Assembly (NCBI RefSeq): GCF_028687615.1
Contig: NZ_JAQTZU010000009.1
Span: 62,001 to 126,000, forward strand
Direction: 5' to 3'
Source of the DNA: Methylovulum sp.
GTDB lineage: Bacteria; Pseudomonadota; Gammaproteobacteria; Methylococcales; Methylomonadaceae
Length of the DNA stretch: 64,000 nt
Made by a program: the position numbers and the translations under genes. Below are positions 27,966-40,300 of the stretch, piece after piece (within the stretch, counting starts at the first letter, position 1; every line of letters starts with the position of its first letter). Below the pieces are notes generated by a model. It had not been told where the DNA came from. It saw only the letters and a program-made list of their open reading frames with translations, and ran no database searches.

Positions 27966-28277
27966 TTAGGCAGAAATGCCAGTGATCTGGACTTCTGTGT
28001 AATATTGACGATGACCTTGATGTTTCATGTGGTGCTTACGTCTTCTGAATTTGATGATTTTAATTTTTTTGTGCCGTCCTTGTGACATGACTGTTGCTGT
28101 CACTTTGCCGCCTTCAATGAAGGGCAGGCCGACTGTTACGGAATCACCCGACTGGATCATCAGGACTTTGTCGAATTCGACATTGTCGCCTTCGCCCAAT
28201 TCCAGCTTTTCTATTTTTAAGGTCGTACCTTCTTCAACGCGGTACTGTTTACCACCTGTTTGAATTACCGCATACAT
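27966..28277 (-). CDS. rplU: 50S ribosomal protein L21
   Basis: 103 residues from the ATG at 28277 ([17 protein letters not shown]). It has [19 protein letters not shown] near the C-terminus. It is the first gene of the rplU-rpmA pair; the 169-base gap upstream to the RNase T-like gene should hold its promoter. Confidence 0.98.
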   Translation of the reverse strand: MYAVIQTGGKQYRVEEGTTLKIEKLELGEGDNVEFDKVLMIQSGDSVTVGLPFIEGGKVTATVMSQGRHKKIKIIKFRRRKHHMKHQGHRQYYTEVQITGISA

Positions 28278-28446
28278 TTGCGTCGCTCCGTCAAGCATTA
28301 ATCTGTTAAAAAATCAGTCCGCCATTGTATGTTTAACACTGCTTTGAGTCAATGGAAATTTCATAAAACTCAATTGACATGATGTGTCGCTTAGCTTTTT
28401 GAAACCATTTGGCTATCGTGCGGCTTGGATATCGTGCGGCGTTTGG

Positions 28447-29076
28447 CTAGCCAGCGTCCAATGCTTCCAGTTGTTTCCAGCGGTTCACTATCATGCAAAA
28501 CAATTCCGCTGTTTTTTCTGCGTCGTATAGGGCCGAATGGGCTTTGTCGTTATCCCATTCAATGCCCGCCGCTTGGGCGATTTTTGCCAGCACGGTTTGT
28601 TGGTAGGCGAGTCCGCCCAAGGTTGCCGTGTCGAAGGTGCTGAACGGATGGAACGGGCTGCGCTTGATTTGGGTGCGGGTGATTGCCGCGTTTAGAAAAC
28701 CGATGTCAAACGCCGGATTGTGTCCGACTAGGATGGCGCGGGTGCAGTTGTTGCGTTTGACCGCGTGCCGGATCGGTTTAAACAGCAAATCCAGGGCGTC
28801 ATGTTCATCCACCGCCATGCGGAACGGATGATGCGGGTCGATGCCGTTGAATTTCAATGCAGATTCGTCAAGTTCCGAGTTTTTAAAAGGGATGACGTGG
28901 GTTGAATAGCGTTCAGTAATCGACAAATTGCCTTCGTGATTGAGTTCGACAATCACCGCTGCGATTTCCAGCAAGGCGTTTTTTTTCGGATTGAAACCGC
29001 CGGTTTCTATATCAATAATGACAGGCAGGTAACCTCTAAAACGTTTGTCCAAAGGGATTATGGCAGGTGTATCCAT
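28447..29076 (-). CDS. rnt: Ribonuclease T-like 3'-5' exonuclease
   Basis: 209 residues of the DEDDh family. ExoI is VIIDIETGGFNP, ExoII is ILVGHNPAFDIGFL, and ExoIII is DKAHSALYDAEKTAEL with the catalytic His. Length and the FRGYLPVIIDIETGG start match RNase T, which trims tRNA and other RNA 3' ends. Confidence 0.93.
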   Translation of the reverse strand: MDTPAIIPLDKRFRGYLPVIIDIETGGFNPKKNALLEIAAVIVELNHEGNLSITERYSTHVIPFKNSELDESALKFNGIDPHHPFRMAVDEHDALDLLFKPIRHAVKRNNCTRAILVGHNPAFDIGFLNAAITRTQIKRSPFHPFSTFDTATLGGLAYQQTVLAKIAQAAGIEWDNDKAHSALYDAEKTAELFCMIVNRWKQLEALDAG

Positions 29077-29247
29077 GAATGGGTGTCAAATCCTAGATAA
29101 AAACAGTGATAGGGCATGGTACGCGAAATTGGCGTAATAAAAAATCTATTCATATTGTGCATTCCCTTAATTCACCACGAAGGCGGCGAAGTCCACAAAG
29201 AAATACAAGGATGGATATTTCGTTTCTTATGTGCTTTTCGTGGACAA

Positions 29248-29263
29248 TGCGTAACATCAGTTA
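29248..29263. repeat. Lone right end of the TGCGTAACATCAGTTA element
   Basis: TGCGTAACATCAGTTA preceded by TTCGTGGACAA, as at the right end of the element at 7667. No matching left end is seen in the 170 bases before it; only a CACCACGAAGGCGGCGAAGT / TTCGTGG type of symmetric repeat is there. Confidence 0.6.
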
Positions 29264-29282
29264 CAGATCTGGATCATCGGTT

Positions 29283-30314
29283 TTAAAGCATTTTCCAGCT
29301 TAAGGTTTCCCCCGATTTTAATGGCGTAATCACCACGTCTTCATCACCATAAACCGTTGGTATTTGCCATGCGGATTTTGCCAACGTCACCGTGCCGGAA
29401 TTTCTCGGTAAGCGGTAAAAATCCGCGCCATAAAAGCTGGCGAAGCCTTCCAGTTTGTCCAGCGCGCCTACTTGTTCAAAGGCTTCGGCGTACAGTTCCA
29501 AGGCTGCTGGTGCGCTAAAACAACCTGCGCAACCACAGGCAGTTTCTTTGAGATTTGTCAGATGCGGCGCACTGTCGGTACCTAAGAAAAATTTCGGGTT
29601 GCCGCTGGTGGCGGCTTTGAGCAAGGCCAGACGGTGTCGTTCGCGCTTTAGCACCGGCAAACAATAATAATGCGGCCTGATACCACCCGCCAAAATGGCG
29701 TTGCGGTTGAACAGCAAATGTTGCGGCGTGATCGTCGCGGCGACATTCGCGCTGGCGGCTTCGACAAACTGTACGGCTTCGGATGTGGTGACATGTTCCA
29801 AAACGAGCCGTAAGGCCGGAAACTCTTTGGTGATAGCGTTTAGATGCCGCTCGATGAACACCCGCTCACGGTCGAAAATATCGCAATCGTCATCGGAGAC
29901 TTCGCCATGCACCAGCAAGGGCAGGCCATGACGCTCCAAGGCCGCCAGCAATGGATAAATCTGACCGATATTGCCAACCCCCGCATCGGAATGGGTGGTC
30001 GCCCCTGCCGGATACAATTTAACCGCATGGATAAAATCGGCTTCCGCCGCAAGCTTGATTTCCGCTTCGCTAGTTGCGGCGGTCAGGTACAGCGTCATCA
30101 GCGGCGTAAAATCCCTGCCATCAGGAATCGCTTGGAGGATTTCTTCACGATACGCTTGGGCTTGGGCAACCGTCGCCACCGGAGGTTTAAGATTAGGCAT
30201 GATAATCGCGCGGGCAAATTGCCTGGCGGTATGTGGCAACACCGTGGTTAAAACAGCACCATTACGGACGTGGACATGCCAATCATCGGGGCGGGTTAGG
30301 GTTAATGTTTTCAT
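29283..30314 (-). CDS. pyrC: Dihydroorotase, type II
   Basis: 343 residues from the ATG at 30314 (MKTLTLTRPDDWHVHVRNG). The metal-binding HVH, IIMPNL, the carbamylated-Lys region VKLYPAGATT, LVHGEV and LGTDSAPH are intact. It makes dihydroorotate in pyrimidine synthesis. Confidence 0.97.
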   Translation of the reverse strand: MKTLTLTRPDDWHVHVRNGAVLTTVLPHTARQFARAIIMPNLKPPVATVAQAQAYREEILQAIPDGRDFTPLMTLYLTAATSEAEIKLAAEADFIHAVKLYPAGATTHSDAGVGNIGQIYPLLAALERHGLPLLVHGEVSDDDCDIFDRERVFIERHLNAITKEFPALRLVLEHVTTSEAVQFVEAASANVAATITPQHLLFNRNAILAGGIRPHYYCLPVLKRERHRLALLKAATSGNPKFFLGTDSAPHLTNLKETACGCAGCFSAPAALELYAEAFEQVGALDKLEGFASFYGADFYRLPRNSGTVTLAKSAWQIPTVYGDEDVVITPLKSGETLSWKML

Positions 30315-30370
30315 TGTTTGTAACGAGTCTGTAAAATGCACGGTATTCTATAGTATCAATTCAATCAGTT

Positions 30371-30453
30371 ATTAATTGTTTCATAAATGCTTGCTTTGAA
30401 AAATAACCCGTATTCCTCAAATGGATTCGGCAAGCATTTATGAAACAATTAAT
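30371..30453. repeat. Perfect 24-bp hairpin sharing an arm with 14947
   Basis: Arms 30371-30394 and 30430-30453 match perfectly with a 35-base loop. The outer 15 bases TTAATTGTTTCATAA are identical to the hairpin at 14947-15020; the inner AATGCTTGC is different but again perfectly paired. It lies between divergent pyrC and the fmdB-type gene. Confidence 0.85.
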
Positions 30454-30518
30454 AAAGTGCCTTGAAAAACTAACATTGCACCCAATTGTAGTCATTATTT
30501 TTTGTTTAGGAGTTATCA

Positions 30519-30785
30519 ATGCCAATTTACGAATATCAATGCCAAGCTTGCGGTCATAAACATGAAGCGTTGCAAAAACTCAGTGCCGAACCGCTTAAAG
30601 TTTGCCCCGCTTGCAGCCAACCTGAACTGATGAAAAAAATCTCCGCTGCGGGCTTCCGCTTGAAGGGTAGTGGCTGGTATGAGACTGATTTTAAAAGCGG
30701 TACGAAGAAAAATGTGGCGGGCGAATCAGCCGCACCTCCTGCCACCCACACTTGCCCTGCGGCTGGCGGTTGCAAAAGCCATTAA
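30519..30785 (+). CDS. FmdB-family zinc ribbon protein
   Basis: 88 residues. N-terminal zinc ribbon MPIYEYQCQACGHKHEALQK followed by CPACSQPELMKKISAAGFRLKG. The C-terminus adds extra cysteines (THTCPAAGGCKSH). The family is a putative regulatory protein named from methylotroph formamidase/amidase loci. It stands upstream of aspS, a common neighbour in gammaproteobacteria. The start has AGGAG five bases upstream. Confidence 0.93.
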   Translation: MPIYEYQCQACGHKHEALQKLSAEPLKVCPACSQPELMKKISAAGFRLKGSGWYETDFKSGTKKNVAGESAAPPATHTCPAAGGCKSH

Positions 30786-30799
30786 GAATTTGAAAAATC

Positions 30800-30884
30800 G
30801 TAGGTCGGGTTTACCCACTGGGCATAAAAGCGATAGCGTAACCCGACACAATCAACTCAAAAAATGTCGGGTTACGCTATCGCT
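30800..30884. repeat. GTAGGTCGGGTT palindromic repeat before aspS
   Basis: A perfect 20-base inverted pair: 30829-30848 (AGCGATAGCGTAACCCGACA) and 30865-30884. It is the same family as 17268 and 27560, and also contains TACCCACTGGGCATAAA, similar to boxes at 46808 and 46859. Confidence 0.75.
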
Positions 30885-30941
30885 ACCTGATCATTTAAAT
30901 CTTTTATCACCAAAACCCATAAGAACAAACAGGAAAGCATC

Positions 30942-32729
30942 ATGCGTACCCACAAGTGCGGGGAATTAGACACACAACAGTTAGGCGAAACCGTAACCAT
31001 CTGCGGTTGGGTACACAGACGGCGCGACCACGGCGGCGTTATTTTTATTGACTTGCGCGACCGAGCCGGACTGGTGCAAGTGGTCATTGACCCCGATACG
31101 GAAGCCGCTTTCGCCGCCGCCGAACATGTGCGCAGCGAATATGTGTTAAAAATCAGCGGCATCGTCCGCCACCGTCCGGGCGGCACAGTCAACGCCAATA
31201 TGCGTTCCGGCGCGATAGAGATATTGGCGAAGGAAATCGAAGTGCTGAACGAGTCGGAGACGCCACCGTTCCCCATCGAAAGCGAGATCGAGGTCAACGA
31301 AGAACTGCGCTTGCGTTACCGTTACATTGACTTGCGCCGCGTCGCCATGCAGGAAAAAATGAAAGTGCGCCGCGACGTCACCCGTGTCTTGCGTAATTTC
31401 CTGGATGACAACGAGTTTTTCGAAATCGAAACGCCGTATTTGACCAAAGCCACGCCAGAAGGCGCACGCGATTACATCGTGCCTAGCCGCACCCACGAAA
31501 ATGCGTTTTTCGCCTTGCCGCAATCGCCGCAGTTGTACAAACAGATTTTGATGGTCGCGGGCATGGATCGCTATTACCAAGTCGTGCGTTGTTTCCGCGA
31601 CGAAGACTTGCGGGCCGACCGCCAACCCGAATTCACCCAGTTGGATATTGAAACCTCGTTCATGACCGAAGACGAAATCATGGGGATCATGGAAGAAATG
31701 ATCCGCCAATTGTTCGCCAAAGTCATCAACGTGGCGTTGCCCGCCGAATTCCCACGCATGAGCTATCAAGAAGCCATGTCGCGTTTTGGTATCGACCGCC
31801 CGGATTTGCGGATTCCGCTGGAATTGATTGATGTCGCCGAAGATTTGAAAGACGTGGAATTTAAAGTCTTCTCAGGCCCGGCCAATGACCCGAAAGGCCG
31901 TGTCGTGGCGATGCGTGTGCCGGGTGCTGGTGAGAAATTGAGCCGTAAAGACATCGACGAATTGACCAAATACATAGCCATTTATGGCGCAAAAGGCTTG
32001 GCGTACATCAAAGTCAACGATTTGGCGGCGGGTCTGGAAGGCTTGCAATCACCTATCGTCAAATTCGCCCCCGCCGAAGCCTGGGCCAGCATCATGGCGA
32101 AAACGGGTGCACAAAACGGCGACTTGCTGTTCTTCGGCGCGGACAAAGCCAGTATCGTCAACGAAGCGATGGGCGCGTTGCGTGTCAAGCTGGGCCATGA
32201 TTTGAATTTGATCGAAGGCGAATGGCTGCCCGTTTGGGTGGTGGATTTCCCGATGTTTGATTGGGATGAAAAATCAGGCCGCTACAATGCCATCCACCAT
32301 CCGTTCACCGCGCCTAGCTGCTCGGTTGAAGACTTGGTGGCAAACCCTGGTGCGGCCTTGTCACGCGCTTACGATTTGGTGTTGAACGGTACGGAAGTCG
32401 GCGGCGGTTCCATCCGTATCAACCGCCCCGCCATGCAGCAAACCGTGTTCGGCATTCTGGGAATAGGCGCAGAAGAAGCCCAGGAAAAATTCGGCTTCTT
32501 GCTGGATGCCTTGAAATATGGCGCACCGCCACACGGCGGCTTGGCGTTTGGTTTGGACAGATTGGTGATGCTGATGACCGGATCGACTTCCATCCGTGAC
32601 GTGATCGCTTTCCCGAAAACCCAATCGGCGGCGTGTCCGTTGGTCAGCGCGCCAGCCGTGGTGACTGACGAGCAGTTGAAAGAATTAGGGATTAGGTTGA
32701 TTAAGCCGGCCGGAAAAGAAAAGGCTTAA
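30942..32729 (+). CDS. aspS: Aspartyl-tRNA synthetase
   Basis: 595 residues, bacterial type. The OB-fold anticodon domain is at the N-terminus ([20 protein letters not shown]). Class II motif 2 is [20 protein letters not shown], the GAD insertion spans about 290-410, and motif 3 is [12 protein letters not shown]. Whether it is discriminating for tRNA-Asp cannot be told from this window. Confidence 0.98.
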   Translation: MRTHKCGELDTQQLGETVTICGWVHRRRDHGGVIFIDLRDRAGLVQVVIDPDTEAAFAAAEHVRSEYVLKISGIVRHRPGGTVNANMRSGAIEILAKEIEVLNESETPPFPIESEIEVNEELRLRYRYIDLRRVAMQEKMKVRRDVTRVLRNFLDDNEFFEIETPYLTKATPEGARDYIVPSRTHENAFFALPQSPQLYKQILMVAGMDRYYQVVRCFRDEDLRADRQPEFTQLDIETSFMTEDEIMGIMEEMIRQLFAKVINVALPAEFPRMSYQEAMSRFGIDRPDLRIPLELIDVAEDLKDVEFKVFSGPANDPKGRVVAMRVPGAGEKLSRKDIDELTKYIAIYGAKGLAYIKVNDLAAGLEGLQSPIVKFAPAEAWASIMAKTGAQNGDLLFFGADKASIVNEAMGALRVKLGHDLNLIEGEWLPVWVVDFPMFDWDEKSGRYNAIHHPFTAPSCSVEDLVANPGAALSRAYDLVLNGTEVGGGSIRINRPAMQQTVFGILGIGAEEAQEKFGFLLDALKYGAPPHGGLAFGLDRLVMLMTGSTSIRDVIAFPKTQSAACPLVSAPAVVTDEQLKELGIRLIKPAGKEKA

Positions 32730-32773
32730 GTGGTAGCGGCGCGGGCTTGTGCCCGTGACCTTTCAAAACCATG

Positions 32774-32800
32774 CTGGGGCGAAAAATTAAAACGCCCCAG
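32774..32800. terminator. Stem-loop downstream of aspS
   Basis: Arms CTGGGGCG and CGCCCCAG with an A-rich 11-base loop, 44 bases after the aspS stop. A second stem, AAGTGGGC / GCCCACTT, follows at 32816-32842. Both lie between convergent genes and probably stop both transcripts, although T tracts are weak. Confidence 0.5.
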
Positions 32801-32851
32801 ATTAAAACGTCATGTAAGTGGGCGGAAATTGTTTGCCCACTTGCCATGCTT

Positions 32852-33268
32852 TTACTTCGCTTCCGGTTCGGTTTCCGAAACCATCGCCGAATAACAATCC
32901 AACAGACTTTCCGTAAAATTGGCGTTCGCTTCCGCAAGGGCTTTGCCAGAACCAAAGTCGGTGCGTAATTCTTCCAAGGTTTTTTTCGGATCGGCTGAAG
33001 AAGTCAAGGTCAGCATTTTGGTGTAATTGCGGTATGCGGTGAGCCGCTCAGGATCAAATGCGAATATCCCCGGCATTTTGTTGGCACTGGTGTCAACAAC
33101 ACATTCCGCCAGATGTCCAGGATCGATTTTGTAATCTTTAAGATGCTGTTCTTCTTGTACTTTTTGGTCTTTTTGGATGTGCGCCAATACCGCTTCTTGG
33201 TAGTGTTGTTTATCCGCACAGGCGGTCAACAATAAGGGTGATAAGGCAATCAGCAGTCGTTTTTTCAT
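32852..33268 (-). CDS. Small predicted lipoprotein
   Basis: 138 residues. A type II signal peptide is clear: KKRLLIALSPLLLTAC with the lipobox Cys at about 17. The mature part is helical and charged (EEQHLKDYKIDPGHLAECVVDTS) with two more cysteines that could form a disulfide. Family not recognised. It should be anchored in the outer or inner membrane facing the periplasm. Confidence 0.8.
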   Translation of the reverse strand: MKKRLLIALSPLLLTACADKQHYQEAVLAHIQKDQKVQEEQHLKDYKIDPGHLAECVVDTSANKMPGIFAFDPERLTAYRNYTKMLTLTSSADPKKTLEELRTDFGSGKALAEANANFTESLLDCYSAMVSETEPEAK

Positions 33269-33356
33269 GTAAGTTTTTACCAGTATTGTTATTTTTCAAG
33301 AGTCATCTGACATTATACCCGCAAGTTTTAATTACGCAGGTTTGCTGTAGATCTTG

Positions 33357-34100
33357 TTATAAATCCTGCATCGCCAAGGCTATCCATTCCGCCGCTTCGG
33401 CATTAATTTCGGCGGCTTTGCGTCCCTGAGTTTGGATTGCCGGCCCAATTTTTACCTTGATAATGCCGGGATATTTCAAAAAACTGTTGCGTGACCAACA
33501 ACGGCCTGAATTAAGGGCGATAGGTATTACCGGATAGCCTGATTTTTCCGCCAGTATCGCACCGCCAGCATTGAATTTTTTAACTTCTCCGTGGGCCGTC
33601 CGCGTACCTTCAGGGAACACCACCACCCATAACCCTTCGTTTAGGCATTCCTTACCTTTTTTCAGCAGCGTTTTAAGTGCCGCCCGCTGGTTTTGCCGGT
33701 TTATCGCAATCGGTTTTAGGGTGGCTAATGCCCAGCCCCAGACAGGGATTTTTAACAGCGATTCTTTCAATAACGCCGTTTGCATGGGCAGTATTAATCT
33801 TAAGGCGATGGTTTCCCATGCCGATTGATGTTTGCAGAGGACAATGGCCGTTTGAATGTCCTTGATGTTTTCCAAGCCTTCAACTTCATGGCGGACACCG
33901 CAGAAAACCCGTGCTATGAACAAGACAAAGCGTACCCAGACACTGGCGGCCCCATAACGTACTGAAAAAGGGAAGATGTTACATATCAACACTAAAGGGC
34001 CGACAATCAGCGAGGATGACACCATACCTATCAATAATACGGTTGAACCTAGGTAGAGTTTGATTTTACTGCCTTGATACAAGGTGTTTGGCTGCGTCAT
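33357..34100 (-). CDS. plsC: 1-acylglycerol-3-phosphate acyltransferase
   Basis: 247 residues from the ATG at 34100; a TTG four codons earlier is possible. An N-terminal membrane helix is followed by the acyltransferase motifs: KHQSAWET (HxxxxE form of the catalytic HxxxxD motif), FPEGTR (block III) and VIPIALNSG. It makes phosphatidic acid at the inner membrane. It overlaps the end of gmhB, as is common for this pair. Confidence 0.93.
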   Translation of the reverse strand: MTQPNTLYQGSKIKLYLGSTVLLIGMVSSSLIVGPLVLICNIFPFSVRYGAASVWVRFVLFIARVFCGVRHEVEGLENIKDIQTAIVLCKHQSAWETIALRLILPMQTALLKESLLKIPVWGWALATLKPIAINRQNQRAALKTLLKKGKECLNEGLWVVVFPEGTRTAHGEVKKFNAGGAILAEKSGYPVIPIALNSGRCWSRNSFLKYPGIIKVKIGPAIQTQGRKAAEINAEAAEWIALAMQDL

Positions 34101-34605
34101 AAAGATTGTCAAAAACTGGGATGTTAAGGTTAGGGTGTTCAGTTAAGGTTTGTTTGCCATTACCCGTTTTTACCAACACAGGTTTGGCTCCGGCGGCGAT
34201 TCCGGCTTGCAAATCGCGGTATGAATCGCCAATCATGACGGTTTCGGACAGCTTGATTTGATAATCTGCGGCACATTGCAACAACAAGCCTGGCTTGGGC
34301 TTACGGCATCCGCAAGTGCTGTCTGCGCCGTGCGGGCAGTAATAAATCGCGGTGATTTTGCCGCCGTGTCCGGCAACTAATTGCCGCATTTTGGCGTGGA
34401 TTTGCGTGAGTGCGGCCTCGTCAAACAGCCCACGCGCCAAACCGGACTGGTTGGTGATGACGGCGATTTGATAGCCATGCTGGTTGAGCAGGGCTATGGC
34501 TTCTAGGCTACCGTCAAGAGGCCGCCATTCATCTGGCGACTTGATGAAGTCGTGGGAGTCTTGGTTGATTACGCCATCGCGGTCTAGGAGGACGAATTTA
34601 GACAT
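34066..34605 (-). CDS. gmhB: D-glycero-beta-D-manno-heptose-1,7-bisphosphate 7-phosphatase
   Basis: 179 residues from the ATG at 34605. HAD motifs: LLDRDGVIN, VITNQSG, and KPKPGLLLQCA with MIGDSYRDL. A zinc loop CPHGADSTCGCRKPKPG is present as in GmhB. It works in ADP-heptose synthesis for the lipopolysaccharide core. It lies downstream of glyS as in many gammaproteobacteria, but separated here by a toxin-antitoxin pair. Confidence 0.95.
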   Translation of the reverse strand: MSKFVLLDRDGVINQDSHDFIKSPDEWRPLDGSLEAIALLNQHGYQIAVITNQSGLARGLFDEAALTQIHAKMRQLVAGHGGKITAIYYCPHGADSTCGCRKPKPGLLLQCAADYQIKLSETVMIGDSYRDLQAGIAAGAKPVLVKTGNGKQTLTEHPNLNIPVFDNLYDAAKHLVSRQ

Positions 34606-34622
34606 GGTTAATTTTCCAAGGC

Positions 34623-37380
<2,758 letters not shown>

Positions 37381-37406
37381 AGGGCGACCTTTTTAATTAA
37401 TTGTTG

Positions 37407-37958
37407 CTACAGGTTTTGTAACGTGGTTTTGTCGGCGTTATAAGGATTTGCTTTCAGATACTCAACCCATTTGGCTAATAGATTGATACCGCTGGTATTT
37501 TGTGTTTTTAAATCTCGAAACAGATTTTTAAACCGCTGATCGGTTTTGATGGATTCACGCTTAGATATTTTTGTAAGCTCTTTTAGGGTTGCTGGTAAAT
37601 CATGATTTACCAAAGAAATTCCATAAAGCGCGGCTTCATCAAGCAACCATTGTTCAATCGGTTTGTGGAATATCAAATAATGGTTTTTATTGTTTCGGAC
37701 ATGGAGTTCTAAATTTTGTTTGGATACCAATAATTCAAAATCGTCGGTATGCTCCAGTTTCCGTTTATCCCTATCAACAATGCCAACAGCGAAATTGTCG
37801 TTCAATTGTGTCCTGATTAATTTAACAACATCATTACAAGTGTGCTGGTGATTGTACCCTTGAGAACCTTTAAACTTTTGTGGTGGAACAATCGTTTCAA
37901 CCAAATTGGTATCTAAGTAACACTCTGGGATGATGTGGTAATTAATGTTCTTAATCAT
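37407..37958 (-). CDS. Partner of the AAA ATPase, possibly TOPRIM-like
   Basis: 183 residues, A+T-rich. It overlaps the ATPase gene by eight bases, so the two are coupled. An acidic residue in the first strand (IIPECYLDTNLVETI) and a D-x-D in FAVGIVDRDKR, followed by ELHVRNNKNHYLIFHKPIEQWLLDEA, fit the loose pattern of TOPRIM-type (DUF4276/DUF4435/RloB-like) partners of OLD-family ATPases. That reading is inference from a few residues; the family is not recognised with certainty. It lies between glyQ and glyS. Confidence 0.7.
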   Translation of the reverse strand: MIKNINYHIIPECYLDTNLVETIVPPQKFKGSQGYNHQHTCNDVVKLIRTQLNDNFAVGIVDRDKRKLEHTDDFELLVSKQNLELHVRNNKNHYLIFHKPIEQWLLDEAALYGISLVNHDLPATLKELTKISKRESIKTDQRFKNLFRDLKTQNTSGINLLAKWVEYLKANPYNADKTTLQNL

Positions 37959-39156
37959 CCGTAAATAATTCGTGGTTGAAAAATAAATCTATACCGTACT
38001 GGTAAACGTCGTTTACCTCTTCATCAGTCAATCGTCTAATCACGGTTTCGCAGTTTTTAAAATTGGCGATAAAAATAGCCACGTCATTACGCTCATATTC
38101 CAAGAAATCATTTAACACATAGGGGCTATGTGTGGCGATGAAAAATTGGTTAGTTTCTGAATCGAGAATATCTTGGGTTATTTGGGCAATGTAAGGCGGA
38201 AAGCAGTGTGCTTCGGGTTCTTCGAAAAGCAGGATTGAGTTTTGGTTGGATGCAATAGCTGTTTTAAAAAAGACCACACGCTGCAATGTATCGGCAATAG
38301 AGCTGTATGGAAATGAAACCATTGAATTTTCTTCCTTCGATGTCTTCATTATTCTCAAGGTATTGTTTGTTTTATCAAACAGAAGTTTTAAGCCATATTC
38401 AGCAAATATATCTGCTAATTCTTTGTCTATTTTACTTTCTTGAATAGCCTCAATTAAATTAACACCGACAGGAGGTATTAGATAGGGATGCCGAATAGTT
38501 TGCTTCTTAAAGTTAAAGACAAAATCTTTAGTAAACTTGTAGTATTTAACTTTAGGTTGCGAACGATCCCTTTTTTTTTGATTTCTTTTATCGATGTAGA
38601 TTGTATTTATCCTTCCTATCTTCTTCCATTGAATCATAGTCCGATTATCTTCTAAGGATAGTTCGATTCCGTTGTTAAATTTTTTTTCAATTTCTATAAT
38701 TTTATTCTTTATTTCTTCTACTTCTTTTTCTGAAAAGCCATGATTGTTTATACCCAAGTTAAATTGTTCATCTACCATAACAGGGCTAATTTGCTTAATG
38801 GTGTTTTGCGTAGATTCTATGTAAAAGGAAACAAAACTTTCTTTTTGTATAAATAATCTGTCTAAATATTTAACAATACATGAGCTATTATCATCTGCAC
38901 GGATGCTAATTTCTTCCCCAATATTTCCGTCAAAAAACAACTCGGCAATATTTTCCAATCTGACAAATTGGGTTAATTTTTTGTTCTTGTTATATTGAAA
39001 ATAAGGCAAACTGAATAACCCAATCGCCTCCAAAATATTAGACTTCCCCACATTCGGCTTACCAATCAGCAAATTAATGCGTTTGCAATCGCTTAAGGTC
39101 ACATCCTTAAGCGATTTGAAATTAGTAATCCGAACTGAGTTGAAGAAGTTTGCCAT
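37951..39156 (-). CDS. AAA ATPase of OLD/RloA type, inserted between glyQ and glyS
   Basis: 401 residues. ABC-type ATPase head: ITNFKSLKDVTL, Walker A LIGKPNVGKSNILEAIGLF, a long helical middle (about 120-230) rich in Lys and Glu, a signature-like SYSSIADTLQR region (FPYSSIADTLQRVVF), Walker B ILLFEEPEAHCFP, and the His switch FIATHSPYVLND. It belongs with AAA_15/AAA_21 overcoming-lysogenization-defect type proteins, most of which act in anti-phage systems. It begins six bases after the glyQ stop, is much richer in A+T than glyQ or glyS, and carries the partner gene directly after it. Confidence 0.88.
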   Translation of the reverse strand: MANFFNSVRITNFKSLKDVTLSDCKRINLLIGKPNVGKSNILEAIGLFSLPYFQYNKNKKLTQFVRLENIAELFFDGNIGEEISIRADDNSSCIVKYLDRLFIQKESFVSFYIESTQNTIKQISPVMVDEQFNLGINNHGFSEKEVEEIKNKIIEIEKKFNNGIELSLEDNRTMIQWKKIGRINTIYIDKRNQKKRDRSQPKVKYYKFTKDFVFNFKKQTIRHPYLIPPVGVNLIEAIQESKIDKELADIFAEYGLKLLFDKTNNTLRIMKTSKEENSMVSFPYSSIADTLQRVVFFKTAIASNQNSILLFEEPEAHCFPPYIAQITQDILDSETNQFFIATHSPYVLNDFLEYERNDVAIFIANFKNCETVIRRLTDEEVNDVYQYGIDLFFNHELFTDD

Positions 39157-39162
39157 GTTTAT

Positions 39163-40077
39163 TTATTCAGCAATTGGATTGCACATCGGAAAACCCAAAG
39201 ACTCACGCCGCGCATAATAAGCCTCAGCCACGGCACGCGATAAGGTCCTTACCCGCAAGATATAACGTTGGCGTTCGGTGACGGAAATGGCGTGGCGGGC
39301 ATCGAGTAGGTTGAAGGTGTGCGAGGCTTTTAAGACCATTTCGTAGGCGGGCAGCGGCAGACCTAACTCAATCAACTTGACGCATTCTTGCTCGTAAGTG
39401 TCGAAGCAGGAAAACAAAAATGGCACGTTGGCGTGGTCGAAGTTGAACGATGACATTTCCACTTCGTTTTGATGGAACACGTCGCCGTAAGTGACGACAC
39501 CGTGCGGGGTGCGCGTCCAGACCAGATCGTAAACGCTTTTTACGCCTTGCAAATACATCGCCAGGCGTTCCAAACCGTAAGTAATTTCGCCTGTAACCGG
39601 GCGGCATTCCAAACCGCCGACTTGTTGGAAGTAGGTGAATTGCGTGACTTCCATGCCGTTCAGCCAGACTTCCCAGCCCAAGCCCCATGCGCCTAGCGTC
39701 GGTGATTCCCAATTGTCTTCGACGAAGCGGATGTCATGTTCCAGCAAATCAAAACCCAGCGCGGTCAACGAACCTAAATACAGTTCCTGGATGTTGTCCG
39801 GCGACGGTTTGAGCATGACTTGGTATTGGTAGTAATGCTGCAAGCGGTTGGGGTTTTCGCCAAAACGCCCGTCAGTCGGGCGGCGTGAGGGTTGCACATA
39901 GGCGGCGTTCCAAGGCTCTGGGCCGATGGCGCGTAAGAATGTCGCAGGATGGAATGTGCCTGCGCCGACTTCTTGGTCTAAGGGTTGCAATAAAATGCAG
40001 CCTTGGTCTGACCAATAGGATTGCAGCGCAAGGATAAGTCCTTGAAAAGTAGATAAATCGTAGTGTAGACTCGACAC
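39163..40077 (-). CDS. glyQ: Glycyl-tRNA synthetase alpha subunit
   Basis: 304 residues, full length. It has [41 protein letters not shown] and [12 protein letters not shown], the catalytic core of the alpha2beta2 enzyme. glyS is 1.8 kb downstream instead of adjacent because an ATPase cassette lies between them. Confidence 0.98.
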   Translation of the reverse strand: MSSLHYDLSTFQGLILALQSYWSDQGCILLQPLDQEVGAGTFHPATFLRAIGPEPWNAAYVQPSRRPTDGRFGENPNRLQHYYQYQVMLKPSPDNIQELYLGSLTALGFDLLEHDIRFVEDNWESPTLGAWGLGWEVWLNGMEVTQFTYFQQVGGLECRPVTGEITYGLERLAMYLQGVKSVYDLVWTRTPHGVVTYGDVFHQNEVEMSSFNFDHANVPFLFSCFDTYEQECVKLIELGLPLPAYEMVLKASHTFNLLDARHAISVTERQRYILRVRTLSRAVAEAYYARRESLGFPMCNPIAE

Positions 40078-40244
40078 GGTGGGCTTTGTTGGGTTGAGTT
40101 AAAAAGAGGGTGATTATAACGTAAAACGTGAGGCTTGGCGGGCGGGTATTTATTTTTCAAGCATACGGGCTAAGTAATTAATGGCCTCCTTTGCTATTAC
40201 GTCGGCAAATTATAAGAGGCATCCAAAACTCTATAATGCTTTTC

Positions 40245-40276
40245 GCTGGAGTCCAAAACATGTTTTGGACTCCAGC
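40245..40276. repeat. Perfect 32-base palindrome
   Basis: Sixteen-base arms (40245-40260 and 40261-40276, starting GCTGGAGTCCAAAACA) with no loop. It lies 25 bases after the stop of the NlpE-like gene and may form a cruciform or terminator stem. Confidence 0.85.
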
Positions 40277-40300
40277 ATCTAGGTACTACTAAATTAAATT

